Shown one piece after another: positions 54,729 to 64,000 of a stretch of DNA of 64,000 nt (position 1 is its first letter; each line of letters opens with the position of its first letter). The notes below the pieces were generated by a model, which did not search any database, was not told where the DNA came from, and saw only the letters and a program-made list of their open reading frames with translations. The stretch comes from Rhynchonema sp. JSB1_4. Its lineage: Eukaryota > Nematoda > Chromadorea > Monhysterida > Xyalidae. The translations under genes and the position numbers were made by a program. The DNA lies in assembly GCA_030248065.1 (NCBI GenBank), contig JASAMV010000248.1, forward strand, positions 62,001 to 126,000, written 5' to 3'.

Positions 54729-56657
54729 ATGGAGGAATCGTTCCGACCGCGTGTGGTCCCGAGTGCTCCTCCGCTTGAAACATCAGCAGCAGCCAGTGCG
54801 CATGTCGTTGTGTGCACTGACGCACTGTCGTGTGCCATCTGTTTCGGCGTCATGTACAGCACACGCAAACCGGTCGTACTCGCCTGTGGACATACGTATT
54901 GCAAGTTGGTACTGTTGACTATCTAGAGTGGTACGATCTGGCGAAACCCGATATCTTCGGTCACTGACTATTGACTGACTGAATAGTAGTCTGGGTAGGA
55001 ACTAGGTCACAGAACTATCTGTCACCACGAGCAAACCGGCACTGTTTTGTGCGATTGTTTTTCCTGTCAAAGCTGGTCGATAATTATGAATGTTCATGTC
55101 GTGCTCTCATAGATACCGTTCAATTACAGATCTTGCGTGCGTCAGCTGTACAAAGTCAACTGCTTGAACATCGAGGTGAGGCTGCTGTCGCATGATCATT
55201 GCTGCGCGTTTCACTCACTTGTTGCACAATCAATCCTTACATTGTTTGCGTTTTGTGATCAAATCAACAATAATTGTTGTCAGATCATTTGTCCAACATG
55301 TCGTTGTGCGAACGTGCTCCAACTATACTGTCATAAAGAACGTCTTTTTTTTCGTGAAAAAAACTTTTTTTTCAAAAAAATTTTTTTTAATTTTTTTTAA
55401 GAATTTTAAAAATATACTATTTTTAATTTTTGGGTTAATTTTTTTTTTAAATTAAAAATCAAAAAAAGCTCCAACCCGACACACATCCACCGATCAACTA
55501 CCAGTTGGCGCAGATGTGTGATCAATCGGTGATGTTTCACGACCACGTCATGTCCGACAACAACCACGGTGCTGATCGTGTGGCTGGTGAAGGGAAGCAG
55601 ACTAAAGTGAGCACTGGTGAACAACCAATGCAGAATGGGGGTTAGTTCATCATGGTGCTGATATTGACCACACCGCGTTCGTTCATCATCTTCGTGTCGG
55701 GTGGTGCTGAAACTCATGGCGCTCAAATTAGGTCTGAACGTCAGCTTGAATGTGCACCGAACAGCCTAGTCTAACTGAACCAAATTCTGTGGCGAAACCA
55801 CCACCCGAATCCACCCAGACTAGTTCTGATTACAAAGAATGTACCGGCCATTCAATAACGCTGTTGGCATTATATTTGCGCCTGATTTGCAGATGCGGCC
55901 AGCTATCTACAAACCTTTGGTAACCGCACCGGTGACGTACAGCCAAACAAGGTCGAGACCGCTGCAAAAGGTGAAACGAAAGTGGTGAAATCCAACGGTT
56001 AGCGCGAGAATATCGATTTTGGTGTCCTTCATTTGTTCGTAGAAAACAAATCCCCAAATGTGACCAGATAACCGTGCGCCACCGCGAACCAAACCGGTGT
56101 CGAAGCCAGATGCTAAATGTATGCGTGACATTGTGCGTGCTGGCGCAAAGACAAGTGCCAAGGACGTCGCTGATGGAGCACGCGCTGTTGCACACGCCAC
56201 CAAGCTGTCGGCGAAAAAGGTCAGCTTCTTTAATGTTCCAGACTATCAACGTGATTACTAGGCCGTTCTCTCAAACTTGGTAATCTGATCATACGTGTCT
56301 TGGCGTGGCGCTTTGAGTGAAGAATTCTTCGACATTTACGGTTGCATTGCCGTTGATCGGACCAGCGGAAAAGTTGTTAGCGGACAGCGAATAACCTATG
56401 TACTTCATAGCGGCTGTCTTATCGTTTGCGTGAAAAGGTCACGTGACCATTGACCGAGACAAGACTTGGCCGATCGTTCTGAATGTTTCACAGCCTTGTT
56501 GTTCTCGCAGATGACCGACGATCTGCGCGACATGAGGGTCAGCCTTGATGCCAAGATCAATCAGCAGTTGGCGGAGTGGAAAGAGAAGATCGAGAAGAAA
56601 ACCAGAGAAATCGAACTCGAATTGGAGAAACACGAGAAGAGACAGCAGTACAAATAG
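54729..56657 (+). CDS. RING-finger protein, paralogue without membrane anchor
   Basis: A predicted E3 ubiquitin ligase. Exons 54729-54904, 55130-55175, 55284-55313, 55469-55640, 55893-55997, 56068-56219 and 56511-56657 give 275 residues in frame. The C3HC4 RING reads CAIC, 14 residues, CGH, TYCKSC, then IICPTC (about residues 34-82). It is followed by PPINYQLAQM, matching the neighbour. The middle is Ala/Lys-rich. The C-terminus is a charged helix (WKEKIEKKTREIELELEKHE), probably coiled-coil, with no transmembrane segment. A 144-bp AT-rich insertion flanked by GCTCCAAC repeats lies in the RING exon. The model splices it out as an intron, dropping one Val codon. If it is not spliced, the gene is frame-shifted. 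There is a strong acceptor (AAATATTTCAG) 30 nt before the ATG. Confidence 0.8.
55324..55467 (+). mobile_element. 144-bp AT-rich insertion with 8-bp duplication in a RING exon
   Basis: It is flanked by GCTCCAAC at 55316-55323 and 55468-55475. The interior is A- and T-runs with no inverted ends. A GT at 55314 and an AG at 55467-55468 allow it to be removed as an intron of 155 nt, keeping the frame. Confidence 0.75.
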
Positions 56658-57839
56658 GCTGTTTGTTTTGAACGTGCAACCTGGTGCAATTTAATTTTTA
56701 GCTCATTTATGCGAACATGTTTGTGTTTACGGGCTTCTCTTTTCATAAAATCGAGCTGTGCATAACGTGCCTACCAACTATGTTCTTCGTGCCCCAAAAA
56801 ATATTTTTGATGGTATGGTAAATTTCCAAATTCGCTGCTGCACAGTGAAACACGCCCCATAGTTACGTAATGTCCAGTTCTAAACCCGTCCGCTAACCAC
56901 GCGCAGTTCTGAAACATTGCGCGCAGCTGCCTGGCTGGCTGGGAAGCCGAACGTGCGTCTGTTGCCCGAATGTTTCAAGAGTTGTCTTTCGGGTTTAGAA
57001 CCTGACATTAGCTATGGGGCGTATTTTACTGTGCGGCAGCGAATTTGGAAATTTACTATGATCTTTTTGGTTTTCTTTGCGATGTGTAACTTCGAATCTG
57101 AGCGAAAAAATGCATATTCTTTTTGCTTGTGTCTTGTCCATGATCTTTCCGTCTGTTGTCTTTTCATTTGTTGTGTTCATCTGTACGCAGAAATATAAAA
57201 CTACATAGTAGTGCTTATCTAAACACGGAACTCTTAAGAGCGACCCTGATTCGTCAAGGTCGTGGATAACGAGATCACGCCACTAATTTGCCCAAGATCA
57301 ACACAAATTGACCACCGAGTACAATATCTGTTTACAGATTACCATGACGATAGTTGTGCTGCGTAGGTATTATGCTGTGTGCGGGCACACTGTGTGCCCC
57401 ACCTTAATTGAACGCAAACGAAACTTGGCGAATGACGACATATTTTTTACCTACCTTGTGGTACCGACAGACAATTGTAAACTACTGTGTGTGGTTCCCA
57501 TGTGCAGCAATTAGGTGCAAATGTGCAGTATGATTTTGCTGATCATGTTGGGTGCAGCAAACTGTGCCTACCACCTCCAGCACCTGCACTCGAAGTCAGC
57601 ACAGTGTTGTGTTGACGCAAGTGCTGGCTGTTCAAGTGCTTATTGCTTGACAATAGATCGCAGTGAGGGCAGTGCGCATGATGCGTAATCGTTAGGGTTG
57701 CAAATCTATTGAACGTTTTCTGGTTGCTTATGCAATTGAGTTTTACCACCATCAGAATCAACACCAAGTAACGTTGAGAGTATAAATTGCACCATTCACC
57801 ATTGAAACATCACAGTGCAAGCGCCCATAAATATCAGTC
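56658..57839. other. Spacer with a small inverted-repeat element
   Basis: It contains the hairpin at 56818-57057. I see no gene in the remainder (57.06-57.84 kb). A YAVCGHTVC peptide readable near 57360 is too short to call a RING remnant. Confidence 0.45.
56818..57057. mobile_element. 240-bp inverted-repeat element
   Basis: TAAATTTCCAAATTCGCTGC at the left is mirrored by GCAGCGAATTTGGAAATTTA at the right. CGCCCCATAG / CTATGGGGCG continue the arms. TATG flanks lie outside both ends. Confidence 0.8.
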
Positions 57840-60800
57840 ATGATGTTGCGAGCAGTGATGCTAATACTGTTGTGGTCTTCACTGATGGTTGTTGTGGTTG
57901 ACTGTGAGTTGGCCGAGGATCGATACGATTGTGCACCAGAACAATGGCCCGATCGATTAGAAAATGTGGACGGAGTGCTCAAACTTGAATGTCATCCGAT
58001 GTGGAAGGAGGAGTGCGAAGAATTGGCAACGAAATCGGTCATTGCTTTTTTGTTGAATATCCAGGGTGGCAATATAGTCCTTTCTTTACTTGTAATCGGG
58101 TGGTGAAACATCAAGTGCTTGGTCAGCTATCCAGAGACACGATGTTTCACCACGACCGACTGATGGAATGTAAACGGACAGCTTGCACGAGCGTGCATGT
58201 GCGAAAGAATCAAACGGACTGCACAACGCCACCAAAAAGCATGCTGTCACGTGTATCTGAATGTTTGCATTTACATACTTGATTTTCGCCACGTTTAGGG
58301 CGGCCTTACGTAAAACCAGGAAATGGGAAATATTTCCTAGTTGTCTTTCCGAAACAAGGAAATAAGAAATTTACTCTCCGTGTCCCGACACCAAAGACAA
58401 GCCAAGCCTACTTCTGGTTCTAACACAACTGGCGGAACATTTATTAGCCAAGCATGCATTGTGCACATATACGCAACTCTATCAAAACATTTTGTTGAGC
58501 TGCGTTGCCGTTTGGTCCTGCTGATTGTGCCAAACATTTCCTATTTCCTAGTTGCGTCTCAAATTTCCTAAAAAAATAGTTTTAACATGCAAAAGATTTC
58601 CTATTTCCTAGTTTTACCTTAGGCCGCCCTTACAGACCTGTCTACCCGGCTACCACCCCAACTGCCCGCCGTTACATTTTGTCAACGGGATCAACATCAC
58701 CCAGACGACGTCGCGCATCTAGTATGTATACCGAATGCTCCCTTTATGGTCACTTGGAACTGCCATGATCCCATTTCCCGTTGCCTCCCAAATCAAACCA
58801 GTCAGTCTTCATTTCGACAAGCTGATGTTTCAGCTACAAACTGCGTTGTTGCACGCACCCAATCTTGTCGTCGAGTCACTACGTCGGTGAGATGCCGATC
58901 GACTTTCACGCTGGTGATGATTTCAACGCCGTTGACATGAATGCACTGCCCTACGGAGTGGGACGTTACGTCGCCAATGTGTACCCCACCTCGTACGTTT
59001 CATTCACCATTCTATGACCCGCCAGTGAAACATCCGTCAGTCAGCGTTGGGCGCACTATACTAAAATGTCCAATTTTCACAAGCATGGTATTGGTTTGCT
59101 TGGTTTTGGTATTGGCAGCTTGCGCCTATCGACCGTCCAACCCAAGCCTAAAAGCTGGACCATAGTCGACTACCGCTCAGGCTGATGTACCACAATAGTA
59201 CCCAACCCAGTTTTTGTGTCATAAAAAACGCACTGGAAAGCCCAACAGCCCCACACAGATGCATGTGTTGAGCACAATCACAATGGTTGTGAGAATACGA
59301 GCGATTGCAGTCAATCGTCACATCACCGTGTCATCATCGGTCAATTCAATTGTGCCGACAAACGGCGGTCGACCACCGAATCCAACGATAAGAAACCGAG
59401 CACCGACAGACCCGAGTTCAGACGTGAAGTCGACAAGCAGCCAACCGAACCGAAACAACGTGCGTTGGTCATACTGTAATTCTTGGTCGTGATTTTAAAA
59501 TAGAATTTGAACGCATCCATTACACCCACGACGACGGTTGGACTACGACTTGGCAATGTGCCAATTTTTTTAACCGCATAGTTTGCGATGGAGCAGCAGC
59601 AGCACACATTTCGACCATAACGTCGTGATTTCTTTACACTTGCCTATGGATTGGCTGGAGCACAATCGTGATGTTGTAGTAGATGAGTTTTCGTTCAACC
59701 TGGCACGGCGCGACTCTTATGCCACCTCGGCATGAATAAACCTATCACAAGAATGATGCCAGCCTATTTGTTATTTATCGCATATCACCATGGCCAGTTT
59801 GTGCTATCGCACTGTCGATGACCTAGTGCATCATCTATCGTTGCTAGTGCTCCGTGCACACTCCGGGCTTGTTGTGGCTCACACATGCTGAAGTGAGCTC
59901 CTTATTCGACTCAACATTTTCAGCCAGCGATCAAACCAATCACGTTCACGACAAATGGCAAAGCAAGTTCGACAAGAATCAAGAAGTGGTCGACACTGAA
60001 GGTTGGTCTCTGCTCGGTACAAGTGTTCACCGTTCAATAGCGTGTACCACCAGCCAACATTATAAATGTACATATGTTATTGCCCCTTCTTTGTGTCTGA
60101 AAAGGCATGTGCAATTTCGATAATTCATTATATCAACTTTGGTGACCTGATCGGACCTGCCTTTGTCTGTGTCGCGTAACTTTTGGAATATTTCGAGATT
60201 TACTGTGCCAGTTGTTTAGGCCAACTGTTCCATGAATATTTTTACGCTGGTCAAAATAAATAAAGCACTGAAATGTCCTCGATGTAAAAAACGTTTCATC
60301 AAACCGGCAGATGGGATCCGATCACAAAGTTGCAGGTGGTCCAGCGACGATTGAGAAGGGCGGGTTCAGCAACGCTGGTGGTGGTGGTGGTGGAGGACTG
60401 TGTTTCGCTGCTGATTCGATTGTGGACGTCAAACACAGAGGCATGGTCAAAATGCGACAATTGAACGTTGGAGATCAGGTCAGTCGGGCTGTGCTGCTGA
60501 TCACATCATTATTGTAGTAAATGCCATGATAAGAAATCTCGCGTAATACGAGAGAACATTGGTGATTCCGAATTTTTTCCATGCTGACCGTCACATTCTT
60601 TACATACTCATGCCGAAATGTCATCTGCATGTGTGGTTGTATGCAAGCTAATGTTTCACGTATAGAACGCAATGTGTGACTCACAATTCGCCGTTATCAC
60701 AAGTAGTCGAGTTGTTTAGCTCTGAACTGCACACTAGCGGATCCAGGGTACCACAAGGACCATGGCCCCCTTTGGTCCCTGAAGGAGGGCCATCATTTCG

Positions 60801-61927
60801 GAGAACGAAGCAAAAGAGCCCCTAAATCGCAGGATTTTCACTCTATTACACTTTCAGATTCTAAGCACATCCAATCAGTACGAGCCAGTGTTGTATTTCT
60901 TACACCGTCGTTCTGACGTCATGGCCGAGTTCGTCCAGATCAGTACCAATCAGGGATATCGATTATTGATTTCCGATCAACATCTGATCCCGATGTTTGC
61001 ATGCGATCGGGCCAGCAGCACCAATCGATATTCGTATGAGTCAGTGGCCAGACACGCCGTGTTCGCTGCACACGCCAAAGTCGGTCGATGTGTTTGGGTG
61101 ACAGATGGCAATCGATTGACTGAGGATGTCATTGTGAATGTGACACGAGTGTGGGCACAGGGAATATACAGGTTTGACACTTCTATGCATTTTCGACACC
61201 TCAATGATGCCCTATCGAATTAGAAGACGACTACGACTATGCATATAGGTTGCACTTTAGGCTCACGCAATATTTGTTTGACAGTTCCTCCTGGGGATGG
61301 AAAGGCAACCTAGGATTCAAGTGAGATTGAGAACACCGGGCCCGCTGTGGATGTTCGACACACAACACAGCTCGGTCGTGGATCGTGGAGTGAATGGTGT
61401 GTTGACGCGGTCGGCTTGGTTTTAGGGTCTGTGTACTGCACAGGGACAAAGCCGAGTCGGGTCGGGTGCGGTTGTTTGCAAAAAACTTGAAAACACAATG
61501 GTGAAAAACAGGATAAAGATGTCGTAAACATTTTAAAAAATGACAACCTGCAACAAGGTCGTGCCTTGCTGCATAATTTCTGTGTGGGCAGCCTTGCTGC
61601 TTCACACGCGAAAACATAGTTTGTTTTTTGTTTGTTCGCCAATGTGTTTTCCATCCAACAAGCAGGAATTCGATTTACAGTCCCGTCACCGCATCCGGCA
61701 CCCTGCTTGTCAATGGCATCACTGCATCCGTCTACAGCACGATCGAGTCACACCACATTCAGCACGTGTTCTTCACACAAGCATACAATCTATACCATTA
61801 CGTCACCAACTGCTTGTTGGGCACCGGTGGCTTCGCGTCTGCAACGAGACCCGACCTTGCTGATTCAGGCGACATTCCCGTCGGTCTCACGGCGATGTTG
61901 GAATTGGCTAAGATGGTCGTGCATTGA
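57840..61927 (+). CDS. Hedgehog-related secreted protein: Cys-rich N-terminus plus Hog/Hint domain
   Basis: Exons 57840-58037, 58127-58252, 58636-58721, 58834-58978, 59249-59459, 59924-60001, 60336-60478, 60858-61171 and 61681-61927 give 515 residues. A signal peptide (MLILLWSSLMVVVV) ends near residue 24. Residues 25-230 are Cys-rich (LKLECHPMWKEECEEL, LMECKRTACTS, YHPNCPP, LRCCTHP, DACVEHNHNGCENTSDC) and match no domain I know. A charged, Pro/Lys linker and a Gly run lead to the Hint domain. It starts at Cys304 in GLCFAADSIVDVKHRGM, with VGDQ, then ILSTSNQYEPVLYFLHR, LLISDQHLIPMF and ASGTLLVNGITASVYS. Hint domains of this class cleave before the Cys. The T and H positions appear as TS and DQH. 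Nematode warthog/groundhog proteins have this plan. The first exon junctions are the least certain. Confidence 0.87.
58297..58633. mobile_element. TAGGGCGGCCTTA element in the Hog-gene intron 2
   Basis: The ends are TTAGGGCGGCCTTACG and CCTTAGGCCGCCCTTA. The interior repeats GGAAATATTTCC-like and TTTCCTATTTCCTAG units. Its right end supplies the acceptor CTTACAG of exon 3. It is related to the element at 50.52-50.89 kb. Confidence 0.75.
60725..60845. other. GC-rich block in a Hog-gene intron
   Basis: The block with CCAGGGTACCACAAGGACC and CCTTTGGTCCCTGAAGG differs in composition from the surrounding intron. It is probably a decayed repeat. Confidence 0.3.
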
Positions 61928-63516
61928 TTGGTTGATGCCATTTGTTTCGTGGATTTATGACCATAAAATCGTGGGTCACTTCCACAACTGGTTCGCTCTT
62001 TTTCGTCATTCACAAGAAACAAGTAATCACAAAAACAGAAACAAGTAATTATCAAAAATTAACAGGCTTCATCGTCAGAAACAAGTAATCACAAGCAGTT
62101 GAAGTGCTAAATGAGGTCAGGAACAGGTTTCGCAATACTTTGGTGACGAAATCTGTTTGTTCTGGATGACTGTGACCGGAACTGATCTGGAATAATATGA
62201 TCATCTTGTTTCTGGGTGTGCGTTGTATCACATAATATCTATAGTAGAAACTTTGATCCGCTGAGCCCAACAAAAAGACGCACAATCAAAATAAACACAG
62301 AAGTTCGCGGTTACGCAAACAATCGGATTGTGACAACGCAATCAATGCTATGACAACCTGTGTCGTCTTGCTGAGGTTACGCGCTGTATTGCACGTTGTG
62401 CATGCCAGGTAATATCAAACCGGTTCACTGAGAAGGCGTGAAGAGGGTTGTCGCAAAATTGATGACATTTTCTCACGTAGACAGAGGCATTTACTGATGC
62501 CAGATTAACGAACGCCGAAAGTTGGCAGCACAACAAGCGTAATCATTCAAATTCCGGCCTTTGCTCGTCTTCTATAGGTAGAAAAAATAATTGAAATTCG
62601 TAACGAAAAACAAAGATTAAAATGTCGAATGTCTACTGCACAGGCAACATTGAACAACATTGTTTTCTTGTAACTAATGAGAAGTTCTGTCAGTTACACA
62701 GAGGTGTACAACTTTCAACTAAGCTTGCGTCACGGCCTTGCCGTACCTACATTAGTGCACCACCAAGTCTGCAAAACGTGTGACGTAACGCAAAACAAAT
62801 AGACAGTGTATTTGAATGGGCAAACAGTTCAAACATTAAAAAAATAGTTCACATGCCGTTTTCTTTGATTTCCATTTGTGCACGCTGCAGCACATTGCCT
62901 AAAATTCACATGGGCACGGATCAAAACTTGTTGACCGACCATGACAAAACATTGAAACATCAGTTACAAAAAGTATGTATACGACAGGCTTTGAAAAACT
63001 TAATTTCAACAAAGAAAGCCGGGGTCCACATTCGTAATGGTCAGTCAGGATTGGACCGATCAACAAGATGTTTGTACCACACCAGTGTGAGTGCGTGTGT
63101 GGCGCGCGCCGAGAGTGAGCTCTTCGATTATGATTGCCAACTTTTTCGTCGGTTTGTCTGCATTGTGTGATGGCAGAGTGCATAAGCTTGTTTGTGTGTC
63201 GCGCACCGCGTATAATGACAATAAGTAGGTACAAATAGTATTATGAATGAATGACTCTCAAAATCGGTGCGCCCGGGCCCGTGGGCGTGGGTGGTGTCCG
63301 TCCAAAGTTGCTCGACCCACACCGGAAGCGATGAAGTGCAGTTGTGCATCCAACACGTTTGTTTATGCGTCCGGCGCACCGAAATGGCTATAAAAAGGTT
63401 AGCGTGGTTGTACCGGGTTTTAATTGTCCAAAAACCACGTCACGCCCCATGCCGATACCTAGATACAGTATGCACCACACTATACATACATAAGTCCAGC
63501 CAGAGCTATACTATAT
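61928..63516 (+). other. Downstream region, no firm gene
   Basis: The Hog-gene 3' region is followed by AT-rich DNA. A frame at 62911-63170 (starting MGTDQNLLTDHDKTL, with possible introns after 62970) could be a small gene, but no domain is visible and I do not call it. AATAAA occurs at 62290. Confidence 0.35.
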
Positions 63517-63702
63517 ATGGCGCCGAGGTCCTACGACCTGCAGTCTGTACAAGCAGACAGACTGCCTCAGATTCACAAGTCAGTACACCATTCATCAGGT
63601 TGCAATGTCAACGTCAAACCGGATCCGATCGATGAGAGAAACGCCGATCTCACAACAAAACTTGATGAGTCGCGATGGAAGATTGCCACTTGTTTAGGTA
63701 TA
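63517..63702 (+). CDS. Candidate first exon of an unidentified gene
   Basis: The open frame from ATG 63517 encodes MAPRSYDLQSVQADRLPQ, then a hydrophilic stretch with NADLTTKLDESRWKIATCL. A phase-1 donor (GTATAC) follows Leu at about 63697. Codon use is like that of neighbouring exons. The ending resembles the cytosolic lead-in to a first membrane helix, but the gene would extend beyond the window and no family is recognised. Confidence 0.35.
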
Positions 63703-64000
63703 CGGTAGGCATAACGATGTTCGCTATCGTTGCTTGTTTGTTTGCATCCTGCTTTGTCCATCACTAAATGGATCACTATCGCTACTGGTTTGGCACACGT
63801 TAGGCTCTAGTTCAGGTTTGGACTTATTTTAGGCGCCGACTTCCTTGGTGTCGGCCTAGGTCGGAGTGTATCCGTAAGCCTGAATGCAGGCCAGCCCAAA
63901 GGCCTAACCACGCACTGAAGCCACCGGAACCAGTGCCGATCCCAGGTCAATACGAGGTTCATAGGTGCATTTACATATGTCCCGTTGATCCTTCCTGATT

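Noticed and set aside
57308..57514. RING remnant (YAVCGHTVC) upstream of the Hog gene
   Set aside because: Only a nine-residue resemblance and no further zinc ligands in frame.
59249..59479. A separate small gene ending at the stop at 59479
   Set aside because: The phase-1 donor GTGCGT at 59460 joins perfectly to the phase-1 exon at 59924 and on into the Hint domain, so I treat it as one gene.

Overview
The window is eukaryotic, from an animal that is probably a nematode. Coding exons are separated by GT-AG introns, most of them 60-900 bp and a few over 1.5 kb where transposons have landed. Two signs point to nematodes: an interstitial (TTAGGC)n tract at about 24.65 kb, which is the nematode telomere unit, and a hedgehog-related protein whose Cys-rich N-terminus is joined to a Hog/Hint domain. 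Species is not determinable here. An early-branching or intron-rich lineage is a guess.

Layout. 0.6-17.7 kb (+): one 25-exon SETD1 histone H3K4 methyltransferase gene, with an antisense non-LTR retrotransposon in intron 3. 18.5-19.7 kb (+): MMAB, mitochondrial cobalamin adenosyltransferase. 20.2-22.4 kb (-): TIMM10, mitochondrial import chaperone, convergent with MMAB. 22.4-33.5 kb: a gene-poor 11 kb island of nested transposons, minisatellites and hairpin elements. 33.6-39.9 kb (+): OS-9, the ER lectin of ERAD. 40.7-43.3 kb (+): EAPP. 43.8-46.6 and 47.9-50.2 kb (+): two tandem TMEM272-like four-pass membrane genes. 51.1-52.6 kb (+): TCEANC2. 52.9-54.2 and 54.7-56.7 kb (+): two related RING-finger genes. 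57.8-61.9 kb (+): a secreted Hog-domain protein. 62-64 kb: only weak coding candidates.

Every main gene model was built by hand by matching splice phase across all exons, and each sums to a whole number of codons. No transcripts or database searches were available. Family names come from recognised protein motifs.

The repeats are dominated by short non-autonomous elements with ends of the CAGTG...CACTG or TAGGGTTAGAG type and 8-bp target duplications (hAT-like). Most sit in introns or intergenic DNA. One duplicates a splice acceptor in OS-9. An unrelated AT-rich insertion, also flanked by an 8-bp repeat, interrupts a RING exon but can be read as a newly gained intron. The genes are ordinary housekeeping genes (chromatin, transcription, mitochondria, ER quality control) plus one developmental-type secreted protein. 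They do not form a pathway. A dispersed GAAACATCA / TGATGTTTC motif, resembling the core of nematode piRNA promoters, is far more frequent than chance and is the most novel signal I see.
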